Shown: positions 23,605 through 32,700 of the stretch, piece by piece
Position numbering within the stretch: position 1 is the stretch's first letter
Layout: the number at the start of each line of letters is the position of its first letter
Origin: Seohaeicola zhoushanensis
Lineage (GTDB): Bacteria > Pseudomonadota > Alphaproteobacteria > Rhodobacterales > Rhodobacteraceae
NCBI RefSeq assembly: GCF_014656415.1
Contig: NZ_BNCJ01000004.1
Span: 228,665-292,664 of the forward strand
Reading direction: 5' to 3'
Length of the DNA: 64,000 bases
Notes under the pieces: model-generated
What the model was told of the DNA's origin: nothing
The model's input: the letters and a program-made list of their open reading frames with translations, nothing else
Database searches by the model: none
Program-made: the position numbers and the translations under genes

Positions 23605-24998
23605 CCGTCTTCTCCCGTTGCCGTGCCGCCCCAGACGACGGCCCTGGCGTCGGCGTCCGCCAGCCAGTAGTCGCGCCGCGCGGCAGCCGCGTTCAGTTGC
23701 GCCTCGAGCCCCTCGCGGGCGTCGGCCAGAAGTTCGAATGTCGAGGTGAGCATACCGTTGTAGCTCTTGAGCGCCTCCTCATCGATGGTCCGGCGCAGCG
23801 GCAGCACCTGCTGCTGCCAGTGGCGGGCGATGGAATGCGCTCCGGTGATCGCCGCATGCGCCGACCGCGCCTCCGAGCGCGCGTTGATCGCGTCCTGCGC
23901 CAGGATGTTCGCGGCGCGCATATAGGCCATCTCGCCCCGGCGCTGGTTCAGCTTGCCGGTATCGTAGATGGGGATCGCGAAGCCGACCTCGATCATCGGC
24001 GATTTCTCGGTTGTTCCGCCGTCGCGCTCCGCCTCGCCACCGACCGCCAGTTCGATGTCCGAGAGCATCCGGGTCGACTGGGCCAGGCGGTGTTCCAGCG
24101 CAATCTGCTCCAGCTCCAGCCGGCCAGCGGCGAGGTCGACCCGGTTGGCAAGGGCCAGGCGCTCCAGGTCGCTCCGCGCCGGAACCCTGGCCGGCAGTTG
24201 CGGCAGGCGGTCGGGGACGTAGAACCGGATATCGGCCCCCCAGAGGCCCATCAGCCGGGTCAGCTTCTCCTTGGCCAGCTGCGCTTCGAGTTTGGCGGCG
24301 GCTTCTTCGCCGGCGAGTTCGGCGGTGAAGACATGTTCGCGGGCCTGGTCGGCCTTGTTCATCGCCCCGGTGCGGCCAAGTTCGGCGGCCAGTTCCGAGG
24401 CCGCGTCGGCGGTCTCCTGGGCCTGGCGGACCAGGGCGGCGGCCTCGAATGCTCCAACCGCTTCGACCCAGGCGCGACGTGTCTGATGCGCGATGGCGAG
24501 GGCGGTGCCGACGGCCTCCAGCTGGGCGGCCCGGAACTCCAGCTCGGCCTTTTGCGAGCGCGCCTTCTGCGTGGCCGCGTCGAGAAGCGAGCCCATGAGG
24601 GCGACTTCCAGCGTCCGCGTCGCGGCACTGGGGCCGAGGTTGGTGACGCTCAGGCTCAGGGTCGGGATCGGGCCAAGCGCGGTTTCCCAGAGGTCCGCCG
24701 CCGACAGGCCAAGCTCGGCATATGCGGCCTGCAGGCGGCGGTTGTTGATCAGGGCCACGCGCACCGCCGTCTCGGCGCTTATGGATTTGCCCTGGACCAG
24801 CGCCCGGACCTTGGCCTGGCTGGCCTCTACATCGGCCGCGCTCTGATGCCAGGCAGTTTCCGCCCCCGTTGCGCGGCGCGTCGTTTCCGCGACCAGGGCA
24901 AAGCCGGCCCGCGGCGCGCTGGCGGTCGAGACCAATGCGGTATCGGCGCAGGCCGCGAGCACTGCTGGTGCGCCCAGCGCGATCAGCAGGCGCATCAT
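23601..24998 (-). CDS. TolC family outer membrane efflux lipoprotein
   Basis: This 465-aa outer membrane factor has a lipoprotein signal (lipobox LAAC near residue 16) and long alpha-helical repeats rich in Ala, Glu and Gln, as in TolC and CusC. It would form the outer-membrane duct of an efflux system, but no RND or adaptor gene is present here. The ATG at 24998 follows GGAGG and overlaps the upstream small lipoprotein stop (ATGA). It is probably part of a copper-export operon with the downstream multicopper oxidase. Confidence 0.88.
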   Translation of the reverse strand: MMRLLIALGAPAVLAACADTALVSTASAPRAGFALVAETTRRATGAETAWHQSAADVEASQAKVRALVQGKSISAETAVRVALINNRRLQAAYAELGLSAADLWETALGPIPTLSLSVTNLGPSAATRTLEVALMGSLLDAATQKARSQKAELEFRAAQLEAVGTALAIAHQTRRAWVEAVGAFEAAALVRQAQETADAASELAAELGRTGAMNKADQAREHVFTAELAGEEAAAKLEAQLAKEKLTRLMGLWGADIRFYVPDRLPQLPARVPARSDLERLALANRVDLAAGRLELEQIALEHRLAQSTRMLSDIELAVGGEAERDGGTTEKSPMIEVGFAIPIYDTGKLNQRRGEMAYMRAANILAQDAINARSEARSAHAAITGAHSIARHWQQQVLPLRRTIDEEALKSYNGMLTSTFELLADAREGLEAQLNAAAARRDYWLADADARAVVWGGTATGEDG

Positions 24999-25213
24999 TT
25001 CGTCGCCTCCTTCTGCGCATCGTTCAGGCTGCGCCAATCGCCGGGATCGGTGATGGGACGGGGGGTGTGCCGGACGTTGGGGCCGGTCGTCGCGGCGCGG
25101 ACCCCAGCCACGGGATCTGCAGCGGCGGCCAGGGGCGCCGGCAGGGAAAGCTCGGCCAGCGGCCCACAGGCGGCGGCGAGCAGCGGCAACAGGGCCGCAG
25201 GTATCAATCTCAT
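24995..25213 (-). CDS. Small lipoprotein of the copper operon
   Basis: This 72-aa protein has a lipoprotein signal peptide (LLPLLAAAC) and a Pro-rich tail ending in DWRSLNDAQKEATK. No family is recognised. It overlaps the TolC-like gene by 4 nt, so it is translated in the same operon, and it may be an accessory of the outer-membrane component. Confidence 0.7.
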   Translation of the reverse strand: MRLIPAALLPLLAAACGPLAELSLPAPLAAAADPVAGVRAATTGPNVRHTPRPITDPGDWRSLNDAQKEATK

Positions 25214-25279
25214 TGTTAGGCTCCGCGTTCGGATCGTCGATACCGGCCGTTCAGGAACGGCCGACAGGTTATCGAACGA

Positions 25280-25636
25280 TCAGAAGCGGGGCGGCTTCCT
25301 TAAGCCCTGCGGCTCCCAATTCTGAGGAGACGGCGAGGCGGAAGGCGGCAAGGCAAGGGGGCGAAGATCGAATGAGATCAGCGAAAGCGCCGGCATTCCG
25401 GGCAGGGCAAGCAAGCAGGCATGGCTGGCGCAATGTTCGGCTTTTGGCTTGGCCTTGGCGGCCATTTCGCTGTCGTGTTCGTGCCCGTGATGATCGGTGT
25501 GCGCGTCGGCCTGATGAACGATATCGGCCGCGCCGCACGAGAGCATGGCCGATGCATTCGCAGGGTTGACGAAGGCCGCCGCCATGAAAAGCATCATGGC
25601 GAAAAGGCCCAGGAACGACTGCAGGCGCTTCATCAT
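25280..25636 (-). CDS. Small secreted Cys/His-rich protein
   Basis: This 118-aa predicted exported protein has a signal peptide (MMKRLQSFLGLFAMMLF, cleavage near ANA). The mature part has a Cys (LSCGAADIVHQ), a His cluster (HTDHHGHEHD) and HCASHACLLALPG, a set of likely metal ligands. It resembles small periplasmic metal-linked proteins found next to copper genes, but I cannot name a family. The start is uncertain between 25636 and 25633, and the ribosome site is weak. It lies upstream of the small lipoprotein on the same strand. Confidence 0.6.
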   Translation of the reverse strand: MMKRLQSFLGLFAMMLFMAAAFVNPANASAMLSCGAADIVHQADAHTDHHGHEHDSEMAAKAKPKAEHCASHACLLALPGMPALSLISFDLRPLALPPSASPSPQNWEPQGLRKPPRF

Positions 25637-26457
25637 GGGTTCTGGATAACCAGCGGCAACCGGCCCGGCAAGTCGCGAAAGCGTGAGGAGGCCAGGGCGA
25701 TCACGGCGGGACGCGCCGAGTTGCCACAACCGCGTGGATGCGGCGCCGAGGCAGGCGGTTCCGCGCGGAAGTCGCCGCTCAGGTCGCCGTCGCGCCGCGG
25801 CTCTCGGTGTTGCGCTTGCTGTCGTCTGGGGCTTTCCATACCGGCTTCCATTCCGAACTGAAGCGCAGGATGCGGGTTCCAGCAGGTGGAAGGTCAAGCG
25901 TTTTGTTCATTGAGTGCTGGAAGTAGGGATACTCGCTGGCAGGGCTTTGGCCGGATCTCGACCGGGTCGTATTTCCGCCAGCTACACAGGCCAGATTTCG
26001 AACGCGGCCCGCGCGCTCGTATTGATGCATGCGGCCGAGCGTCTAAGCCAAGTGTAGGTTCTGACATCAAACCAGCCATTGAACGGTGGGGAATTGAGCT
26101 GCGTACATTGCCTTGGCCAGCGACTGGCCCTGCGGCACCGACACGTCAACCTGCAGACGTTTCCCGACAATCTCTTCTGGCGTATTCCTTCATCTTCCGA
26201 CTGGGGTCCTGACCGGAAAGTTCGCATGCCGCCCGGACCAGAAACAGGGTGAGGTCCCATGCGCCGTTCCACTCAGACCTGAATTGATGCGCTGACCAGA
26301 CGGAACTCGGAAGTCGGCCGAAGCGGCCGGACCATTGTTCCTTCCGCCATTCACGGCCGCTTCACACTATGGTTACGTACAGGGATGCTTCTTTTGATGT
26401 GAATCAATGTGTGACTTTATCTGTGTCGCATGATGGCAGGATCAGGAGGCTTGCCAT
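25637..26457. other. Long intergenic region between divergent metal genes
   Basis: About 820 nt separate the two small Cys/His protein genes. A 43-codon minus-strand frame at 25779-25910 lacks a ribosome site. No IS end, RNA gene or convincing promoter was found. The last 60 nt, before 26458, should hold the promoter of the plus-strand gene. Confidence 0.45.
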
Positions 26458-26817
26458 ATGAACAGATCCAGGTGGAGATTGCTGTTGCAGTCGGCGACAC
26501 GGGGCCTGGCGATGGTGCTGATCCTGGGATCGATCGCTCTGGGAGGCATGGCTCACGCGCATGAGCAAGGTGTCGGCCACCCTGAATATGCGAGGCCTGT
26601 CCTTCATCATTCGCCCGATCCATTCGTTGCCGAAAGCCACAAGAGTTCTGCCTCCCGTCATTGCGCTGGGCCATCAGCCTGTCACGTCCTGTTTCTTCCT
26701 CAGGTGTGGAACGACCTGCCGGAGCCGGAAGGAGAAGATGTGTCAATCGTGGAACTGAGCCACGCCGAGGCGCCCGCTCCGGTTTACAGCGTCTTCCACC
26801 CACCCCGGCAGAAATGA
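26458..26817 (+). CDS. Small secreted protein with HCA-x2-AC motif
   Basis: This 119-aa predicted exported protein has a signal peptide ending near MAHA before HEQGVGHPEY. The mature part has HHSPD, then HCAGPSACHVLFLPQ, close in spacing to HCASHACLLALPG in the product of 25280-25636. CAGGAGG lies 7 nt before the ATG. The function is unknown; periplasmic metal binding fits the residues and the neighbours. It diverges from the copper operon across 820 nt. Confidence 0.65.
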   Translation: MNRSRWRLLLQSATRGLAMVLILGSIALGGMAHAHEQGVGHPEYARPVLHHSPDPFVAESHKSSASRHCAGPSACHVLFLPQVWNDLPEPEGEDVSIVELSHAEAPAPVYSVFHPPRQK

Positions 26818-26996
26818 AGCTGCGCCGCTGAGCTGGTCCCGATCGGAGACCTCACTCGCCCCATCGTGACGATATGTCTTCGGCGCAATCGCTGCCGACG
26901 ACCAGGCATTGGGGCAGCGGCGGGTTCCCAAAGAATAGAAGGCCCGGCGCCTGTCGCGCCCGCCTCTCCGAAACCCCGTAAAACGAGGATCCTACC

Positions 26997-27584
26997 ATGA
27001 AGACGATTACGACACTCGCCACCGCCATCGCCATTTCGCTGGTTTCCCCCGCCGTGGCCGAGAACCATCACGGCCACGGCGCGCCATCCGGCACGGACAG
27101 GGACGACGGCCCGATGCGCGACCGAGGCGACATGATGCAGGACATGATGGGAATGATGATGCCAATGATGATGCAGATGCACCGCCAGATGATGTCCGAT
27201 GGGATGCGCGGTCCGGGTGATGGCGGCGGCATGTCCATGATGGATGGCGACATGATGCGGATGATGATGCACGGCGGCGCCAAGGGCGACCCGATGGCCA
27301 CGATGCGGGCGCGCCTGACCGAGTTCGACGCCGACGGCGACGGCACCCTGTCCCTGTCCGAGTTCGAGACCCTGCATGCGGCGATGATCCGCGAGACCAT
27401 GGTTGACCGGTGCCAGCATCTGGACGCTGATGGCGATGGTCGCATCACCGCCGATGAAATGGCGGCCCCGGCCAGGCGGATGGAGATGCGCGGGATGAAG
27501 CCGGGCGGACCGGGCATGATGGGCGGACCGGGCATGATGGGCGGTTCGGGCATGATGGGCGGGCAGCCCCCGTTCGGGAACTGA
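26997..27584 (+). CDS. Met-rich EF-hand protein, periplasmic
   Basis: This 195-aa exported protein (signal peptide to about residue 21) has three parts: a Met/His-rich segment (MMQDMMGMMMPMMMQMHR and MMDGDMMRMMMHGG), two EF-hand loops (FDADGDGTLSLSEF and LDADGDGRITADEM) and a C-terminal repeat of GPGMMG units. The Met-rich parts suit Cu(I) or Ag(I), and the EF-hands suit calcium. It lies in the copper island on the plus strand. Low-complexity Met and Gly content makes the exact family uncertain, but the coding frame is clear. Confidence 0.82.
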   Translation: MKTITTLATAIAISLVSPAVAENHHGHGAPSGTDRDDGPMRDRGDMMQDMMGMMMPMMMQMHRQMMSDGMRGPGDGGGMSMMDGDMMRMMMHGGAKGDPMATMRARLTEFDADGDGTLSLSEFETLHAAMIRETMVDRCQHLDADGDGRITADEMAAPARRMEMRGMKPGGPGMMGGPGMMGGSGMMGGQPPFGN

Positions 27585-27645
27585 CATCCTGCGCCGGCCC
27601 TGGGTGTTCACCTCGGGCCGGCCCCAAACCGGCCAGGAGGAGAAC

Positions 27646-27783
27646 ATGACGCCACTGACAGTCTCATCCGCAGGAGCGGCCCCGCCACCGCCGGCGGCAT
27701 GGCCAGGATTTCGAACCCGGTTGCTGGAGCTGCCTGCCAGAGGTTCCAACTGCGCCGCCCAATCGCGACGGAGGCCCGCATGA
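27646..27783 (+). CDS. Possible small leader ORF coupled to the beta-CASP gene
   Basis: A 45-codon frame (MTPLTVSSAGAAPPPP...) starts at ATG 27646 after an excellent AGGAGG site, and its TGA overlaps the next gene's ATG (ATGA at 27780-27783). No family is recognised and the peptide is Pro/Ala/Arg-rich. It could be a translational-coupling leader or the relic of a lost gene. Confidence 0.35.
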   Translation: MTPLTVSSAGAAPPPPAAWPGFRTRLLELPARGSNCAAQSRRRPA

Positions 27784-29165
27784 CCCGCATCTCGGGCCCC
27801 ACCCTCCGCTTCCTCGGCGCGGCCGGCACCGTTACCGGGTCGCGTTACCTGGTCGAAGCAGGGACCCGCCGCATCCTGGTCGATTGCGGTCTGTTCCAGG
27901 GCTTCAAGAACCTGCGTCTGCGCAACCGCAAGCCGTTTCCGGTGCGCCCTGCCAGTATCGACACGGTCCTGCTGACCCACGCCCACCTCGACCATAGCGG
28001 CTACCTGCCGGCGCTGGTCCGCAATGGCTATCGCGGACGGATCCTCTGCACCGAGGCAACCTCGGAGCTCTGCGGGCTGATCCTGCCCGACAGCGCCCAC
28101 CTCCAAGAGGAAGAGGCGCGTTACGCCGCCCGAAAGGGGTTTTCCCGGCACCGGAAGCCGACGCCGCTCTACACCCTGAAGGACGCCAAGGCGGCCCTGC
28201 TCAGGATCGACACGACGCCCTTTCACCGGCGCATCGACCTCGGCGGAGATATCGTGGCGACCTTCATTCCCGCCGGTCATCTCCTGGGAGCTGCGCAGAT
28301 CCGCCTCGAGCTGGGCGATATCTCCGTTCACTTCACCGGCGATCTCGGCCACGACCGCGATCCGCTGATGCGCCCGCCGGACGCCTTCGAGGGCGCGGAC
28401 GTGCTGGTCTGCGAGTCGACCTATGGCAACCGCAAGCATCCCGATATCGACTCCGAAGCGGAACTGGCCCCGATCCTGAACCGCACCTTTGCCCGCGGCG
28501 GCACCGCCCTGATCCCGGCCTTTGCCGTCGGACGGGCGCAGGGCCTCATGTTCCATATTGCACGCCTGATGGCGCGCGGCGATATCCCGCGCGTTCCAGT
28601 CTACCTCAACAGCCCGATGTCGGTGGACGCGACCGAGATCTACCACCGCCACCACGACGAACACCACGTGCCCTGGGAAGATTGCCAGGCCATGTTCCGG
28701 CTGGCCAGGCGCGTTCGCACGGTCGAAGAATCGAAGGCGCTCAACACGCGGCGGGGCCCGATGATCATCATCTCGGCCAGCGGTATGCTGACCGGAGGCC
28801 GCATCCTCCACCACCTGGTCAGCTTCGGGCCGGATCGGCGGAACACCATCCTGCTGTCCGGCTTCCAGGCCGGCGGCACGCGCGGCGCGGCACTGGTGGA
28901 CGGGGCGAAAAGACTGCGGATGTTCGGGCAGGAGATCCCGATCGAGGCAGAGGTTGCCCAGCTTCAGAGTTTCTCGGGCCACGCCGATGGCGACGAAATC
29001 CTGCAGTGGATGCGCGGCGCGTCCCAACGGCCGGCGATGACCTACGTGACCCATGGCGAGCCCGCGGCCTCGGACATCCTGCGCGGCAGGATCGAACATG
29101 AACTCGGCTGGCCCGCAAGGGCCCCGGAACATCTGGAAACCATCCGCCTGGACCGCCCGCGATGA
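27780..29165 (+). CDS. MBL-fold beta-CASP hydrolase, probable RNase
   Basis: This 461-aa metallo-beta-lactamase-fold protein is of the beta-CASP group (CPSF73-like and bacterial RNA nucleases). It has the metal motif HAHLDHSG, motif 3 His in PAGHLLGA, motif 4 Asp in FTGDLGHDRDPL, then the beta-CASP insert, SASGMLTGG and the C-terminal SGHADGDE. It likely cleaves RNA in the cytoplasm. The start at 27780 overlaps a small upstream frame, and the next gene overlaps by 4 nt. It heads a coupled set with AMP-phosphorylase-like, PRPP-synthetase-like and cytochrome genes. Confidence 0.88.
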   Translation: MTRISGPTLRFLGAAGTVTGSRYLVEAGTRRILVDCGLFQGFKNLRLRNRKPFPVRPASIDTVLLTHAHLDHSGYLPALVRNGYRGRILCTEATSELCGLILPDSAHLQEEEARYAARKGFSRHRKPTPLYTLKDAKAALLRIDTTPFHRRIDLGGDIVATFIPAGHLLGAAQIRLELGDISVHFTGDLGHDRDPLMRPPDAFEGADVLVCESTYGNRKHPDIDSEAELAPILNRTFARGGTALIPAFAVGRAQGLMFHIARLMARGDIPRVPVYLNSPMSVDATEIYHRHHDEHHVPWEDCQAMFRLARRVRTVEESKALNTRRGPMIIISASGMLTGGRILHHLVSFGPDRRNTILLSGFQAGGTRGAALVDGAKRLRMFGQEIPIEAEVAQLQSFSGHADGDEILQWMRGASQRPAMTYVTHGEPAASDILRGRIEHELGWPARAPEHLETIRLDRPR

Positions 29166-30667
29166 CCGACGTGCTTGCCCTGATCCCAGCCGGCATCGAT
29201 ACCTATCGCCAACCCGTGGTCTACATGACCGAGGATTGCCACATCTGCCGCGCGGAGGGTTTCGTCGCGCAGACCCGCGTCCGCATCGACCTGCGCGGCC
29301 GCTCGATCATCGCGGAGCTGAACGTGGTGACGAAGGGCGCGTGGCTTCCCAGCGATCACGCTGCCCTGTCGATGTCCGCCTGGACCGCGCTCGCGGCGCG
29401 GGAGGGGGATCGCGGCAGGTTTTCGCACCCTGAACCGGCGCCATCGGCCTCGCAGATCCGCGCCAAGGCCTATGGCGCGCGCCTGACCGCGGCCGACTTT
29501 ACCGCCATCGTCCAGGACACGCTCGCCCACCGGCTGTCGGATCTCGAGCTTGCAGCCTTTCTGACCGCCTGCACCGGCGACCGGCTGGACGAAGCGGAAA
29601 CGGTCGCTCTGACCCGCGCGATGCTGGAGGCCGGTGACCGCCTCGATTGGGGCAGGGCGCGGGTTCTGGACAAGCATTGCGTCGGCGGGCTGCCGGGAAA
29701 CCGCACCTCGCCTATCGTCGTTGCCATCGTCGCGGCGGCGGGAGAAATCATTCCCAAGACGTCGAGCCGGGCCATTACCTCTCCCGCAGGTACAGCTGAT
29801 ACGATGGAGGTGATGACCCCCGTCGATCTCGACGAAATGGCCATCCGCAAGGTTGTCGAGGCCGAGGGTGGCTGCGTCGTCTGGGGCGGGGCGCTGAACC
29901 TCAGTCCGGCAGACGACCACTTCATCCGGATCGAACGACCGCTCGACCTTGATTCGACGGGGCAACTGGTGGCCAGCATCCTGTCCAAGAAGGCCGCCGT
30001 GGGGTCGAACCACGTCTTGATCGACATGCCGGTCGGTCCGACTGCCAAGGTGCGCAGTCACGTGGCCGCCGCGGCGCTGGGCGATCGCCTCGTCGCGGTG
30101 GGCCACCACTTCGACCTGAATGTAGTGCTGCACGTCAGCGACGGCAGCGGCCCGGTCGGGTATGGCATCGGCCCGGCGCTGGAAGCAGCGGACGTTCTGT
30201 CGGTCCTGCGGCGCGAGGCGCGGGCGCCGCAAGACCTTCGTGCGCGCGCGCTCGACCTGGCAGGCGGCCTGCTCGACATTGCCGCCGGCACCACGGGCGC
30301 GGGACGCGGCATTGCCGAAGCGATCCTCGACAGCGGCGCGGCCGAGGCAAAATTCATGGCGATCTGCGACAGGCAGGGCGGGTTCCACGAGCCGAAGGAG
30401 GCCCCGGAACGCGCCGAAGTGCTGGCGCCGCATGGCGGCACCCTGCGGGCCATCGATAACCGCCTCATCGCCCGTATTGCCAAACTCGCAGGAGCGCCGC
30501 GCCAGAAATGCGCCGGGGTCCGGCTGCACGCGCGGCCGGGCGAGACCCTTGCGCCAGGTCAGCCGATGTTCACGATCCATGCCTCGACAAAGGGCGAACT
30601 GGCCTATTCCCGCGCCTATGCCGAGTTGCACCGCGAAGTCATGACGATAGCCGAGGGGCCACCATGA
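29162..30667 (+). CDS. AMP phosphorylase-like enzyme (thymidine phosphorylase family)
   Basis: This 501-aa protein of the nucleoside phosphorylase family II has an N-terminal extension of about 90 residues and the signature DKHCVGGLPGNRTSPIVV, which fits the archaeal AMP phosphorylase pattern (DKHSxGGVPGNK) rather than DeoA (DKHSTGGVGDKTS). AMP phosphorylases convert NMPs and phosphate to a base and ribose 1,5-bisphosphate. ATGA overlaps on both sides couple it to the nuclease and to the PRPP-synthetase-like gene. A plain thymidine phosphorylase function is less likely but possible. Confidence 0.82.
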   Translation: MTDVLALIPAGIDTYRQPVVYMTEDCHICRAEGFVAQTRVRIDLRGRSIIAELNVVTKGAWLPSDHAALSMSAWTALAAREGDRGRFSHPEPAPSASQIRAKAYGARLTAADFTAIVQDTLAHRLSDLELAAFLTACTGDRLDEAETVALTRAMLEAGDRLDWGRARVLDKHCVGGLPGNRTSPIVVAIVAAAGEIIPKTSSRAITSPAGTADTMEVMTPVDLDEMAIRKVVEAEGGCVVWGGALNLSPADDHFIRIERPLDLDSTGQLVASILSKKAAVGSNHVLIDMPVGPTAKVRSHVAAAALGDRLVAVGHHFDLNVVLHVSDGSGPVGYGIGPALEAADVLSVLRREARAPQDLRARALDLAGGLLDIAAGTTGAGRGIAEAILDSGAAEAKFMAICDRQGGFHEPKEAPERAEVLAPHGGTLRAIDNRLIARIAKLAGAPRQKCAGVRLHARPGETLAPGQPMFTIHASTKGELAYSRAYAELHREVMTIAEGPP

Positions 30668-31572
30668 TCTTCGTAGCTTTCCCCGAAATGCTGCCGCTGG
30701 CACAGGCCATTGCCCGGCATTTCGGCGGAACGGTTCTGGCATTGAACTGGCACCACTTTCCGGACGGCGAGAGCCTTGTCACCCTGCCGGAGGGGCTGGA
30801 TGGTGCCGAAATCGCCATCGTCATCAACCTGCGCGATCCGGACCGCTCCGCGCTGCCGCTGCGCTTTGCCGCCGAAACGGCGCGCGAGCTGGGGGCAGGC
30901 CGGGTCGGGCTGATCGCGCCCTACCTCGGCTACATGCGCCAGGATCGCAGGTTTGCGCCGGGCCAGGCCATCAGCGCGCCGCTCTTCGCCAGGTTCCTTG
31001 GCGAGAGTTTCGACTGGCTGATTACCGTCGATCCGCACCTGCACCGGATCAAAAGCCTGAACGAGGTGTTTTCGGTTCCCGCCATTCGGGTGGCGACGGC
31101 ACCGCTGATTGCGGATTGGATCGCCAGCGAGGTTCCCGACGCGGTCCTGATCGGGCCTGATAACGAAAGCCGGCAATGGGTTGCCGAGGTTGCGGCAATG
31201 GCAAGGCGTCCATTCGAGGTGCTGGACAAGCAGCGCAGCGGTGACCGGTCCGTCGAAGTGACCCTCCCCCGTGTTGCGGACCTGGGCAGCGGCACGCCAG
31301 TTCTCCTCGACGATATTGCCTCCTCGGGCCGGACCATGGTCCGCGCGGTCGACCGCGTCCTGGCGGCAGGCGGGCGGGCACCGGTCTGTGTTCTCATCCA
31401 CGCGGTCCTTGCGGGCAGCGCTTTCGAAGACATACTCACTGCGGGTGCTGCACGCATCGTCACGACCGATACGATCCCTCACGCGTCCAATGCAATTTCG
31501 ATTGCCGGAAGCATTGCAACCGCCCTGGCGCAGGTTGCCTCGAATTCAATAACTCAGGAACCGAATACATGA
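30664..31572 (+). CDS. Ribose-phosphate pyrophosphokinase-like protein
   Basis: This 302-aa member of the PRPP synthetase family has YLGYMRQDRRF near residue 85 (the ATP-binding flexible region), VDPHLHRI (divalent cation site) and the PRPP-binding loop LLDDIASSGRTM, a variant of DDxxxTxGT. It would form or use PRPP. The ATGA overlap with the preceding AMP-phosphorylase-like gene and the following cytochrome gene shows one operon. It is probably a second, specialised copy beside the housekeeping prs, because a stand-alone essential enzyme would not be expected here. Confidence 0.85.
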   Translation: MIFVAFPEMLPLAQAIARHFGGTVLALNWHHFPDGESLVTLPEGLDGAEIAIVINLRDPDRSALPLRFAAETARELGAGRVGLIAPYLGYMRQDRRFAPGQAISAPLFARFLGESFDWLITVDPHLHRIKSLNEVFSVPAIRVATAPLIADWIASEVPDAVLIGPDNESRQWVAEVAAMARRPFEVLDKQRSGDRSVEVTLPRVADLGSGTPVLLDDIASSGRTMVRAVDRVLAAGGRAPVCVLIHAVLAGSAFEDILTAGAARIVTTDTIPHASNAISIAGSIATALAQVASNSITQEPNT

Positions 31573-32003
31573 CTTCAGCCAAGCTTTATCTCGCCATTGC
31601 AGGGCTCGCGATCCTGGGGATCGGTGCGTATTTCGCCCTCCGCCCGGCTCCACCGCAGCGGTCCGCGCAGGTCTTGACACAGGCCGAATTTGTCATGCCC
31701 CAGCTTTCGTCGGAGGCGCAGGAGGGCGAGCGCTATTTCAACGCGGTTTGTGCCACCTGCCATGGCCAGAACGGCCTGGGCACCGATCAGGGGCCGCCCC
31801 TGATCCACGACATCTACAATCCCGGTCACCACGCCGATCAGGCCTTCATGATTGCCGCCATGAACGGTGTGCGGCAGCATCACTGGCCGTTCGGCAATAT
31901 GCCGCCGCAGAAAGTGACCAGCGGCGAGGTGGCGCGCATCATCACATACGTCCGCGAGATACAGGAAGCCAACGGCATCACTTATCGCCCCCACAAGATG
32001 TAA
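31569..32003 (+). CDS. Membrane-anchored or periplasmic cytochrome c
   Basis: This 144-aa class I-type cytochrome c has an N-terminal hydrophobic anchor (LYLAIAGLAILGIGAYFAL), one CATCH heme-attachment motif near residue 61 and a later Met (FGNMPPQKVTSGEVA) as candidate sixth ligand. It may serve as an electron carrier in the periplasm. It is the last gene of the nuclease-phosphorylase operon (ATGA overlap at 31569-31572). The functional link to nucleotide enzymes is unclear. Confidence 0.88.
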   Translation: MTSAKLYLAIAGLAILGIGAYFALRPAPPQRSAQVLTQAEFVMPQLSSEAQEGERYFNAVCATCHGQNGLGTDQGPPLIHDIYNPGHHADQAFMIAAMNGVRQHHWPFGNMPPQKVTSGEVARIITYVREIQEANGITYRPHKM

Positions 32004-32070
32004 GTCGAAACGACGAACGACAGCCCCGAAAGGTCCGAAATCCAAACGACGATCTGGACCTGCCCGAGGC

Positions 32071-32700
32071 ACGCCCGTCGTGCTCTGGTGCGGCTGGAAT
32101 TCGTTCCGCCGCATGAGCCTCAACATGTTCTCCCTGATCGCGATGGGCGTCATGGCTCTTCAGCGTCCTGGCCCTTCTTGGCATGGCCGCCAAGACTGCC
32201 CACATCATCCGCGCTGACGGCAGCGAAGCGGAAATTCCGCTGGAGGATGTGCAGGTCGGTGACCGGTTGCGTGTTCGACCCGGCGACAAGGTTCCGGTGG
32301 ACGGTGTGGTCATCGAGGGCCGCTCGTCGGTGGACGAAAGCATGATCACTGGCGAACCGGCACCGGTCGAGAAGGTCGCCGGCGAGCCGGTCACTGGCGC
32401 GACCATCAACGGCACCGGCTCCCTGGTAATCGAGGCGCGTCGACTAGGCGCCGACACGATGCCGAGCCAGGTCGCCGAGATGGTCACAAACGCACAGCGA
32501 AGCCGCGCTCCGATCCAGAAATATGCCGACCAAGTTGCGGGTTGGTTCGTGCCTGCCCTGATCGGGGTTGCGCTCCCCGCGTTTCTTGGCTGGGCGCCAT
32601 GGGGGCCGGCGCCCGCCTTGCCCTACGCGCTGAACAGATGTGCCTTGGGTTCGGCTGGCAGACCCATAGTGGGCGGGCAGCAATACCGGGGTCGCGGAAA
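32071..32700 (+). pseudogene. Decayed copper-transporting P-type ATPase (CopA-like)
   Basis: Fragments of a heavy-metal P-type ATPase survive in more than one frame. A membrane piece ([12 protein letters not shown], about 32113-32150) is followed after a large internal deletion by the actuator domain from 32183 ([15 protein letters not shown], then [15 protein letters not shown] with the TGE motif), and then [21 protein letters not shown]. The sequence breaks up where the CPC metal site should be. The phosphorylation motif DKTGT and the nucleotide-binding domain are absent, so it cannot pump ions. It once belonged to the copper island. Confidence 0.75.

Noticed and set aside
25779..25910. 43-codon minus-strand frame in the long copper-island gap
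   Set aside because: No ribosome site and no homology that I recognise; kept only as a note in the gap entry.
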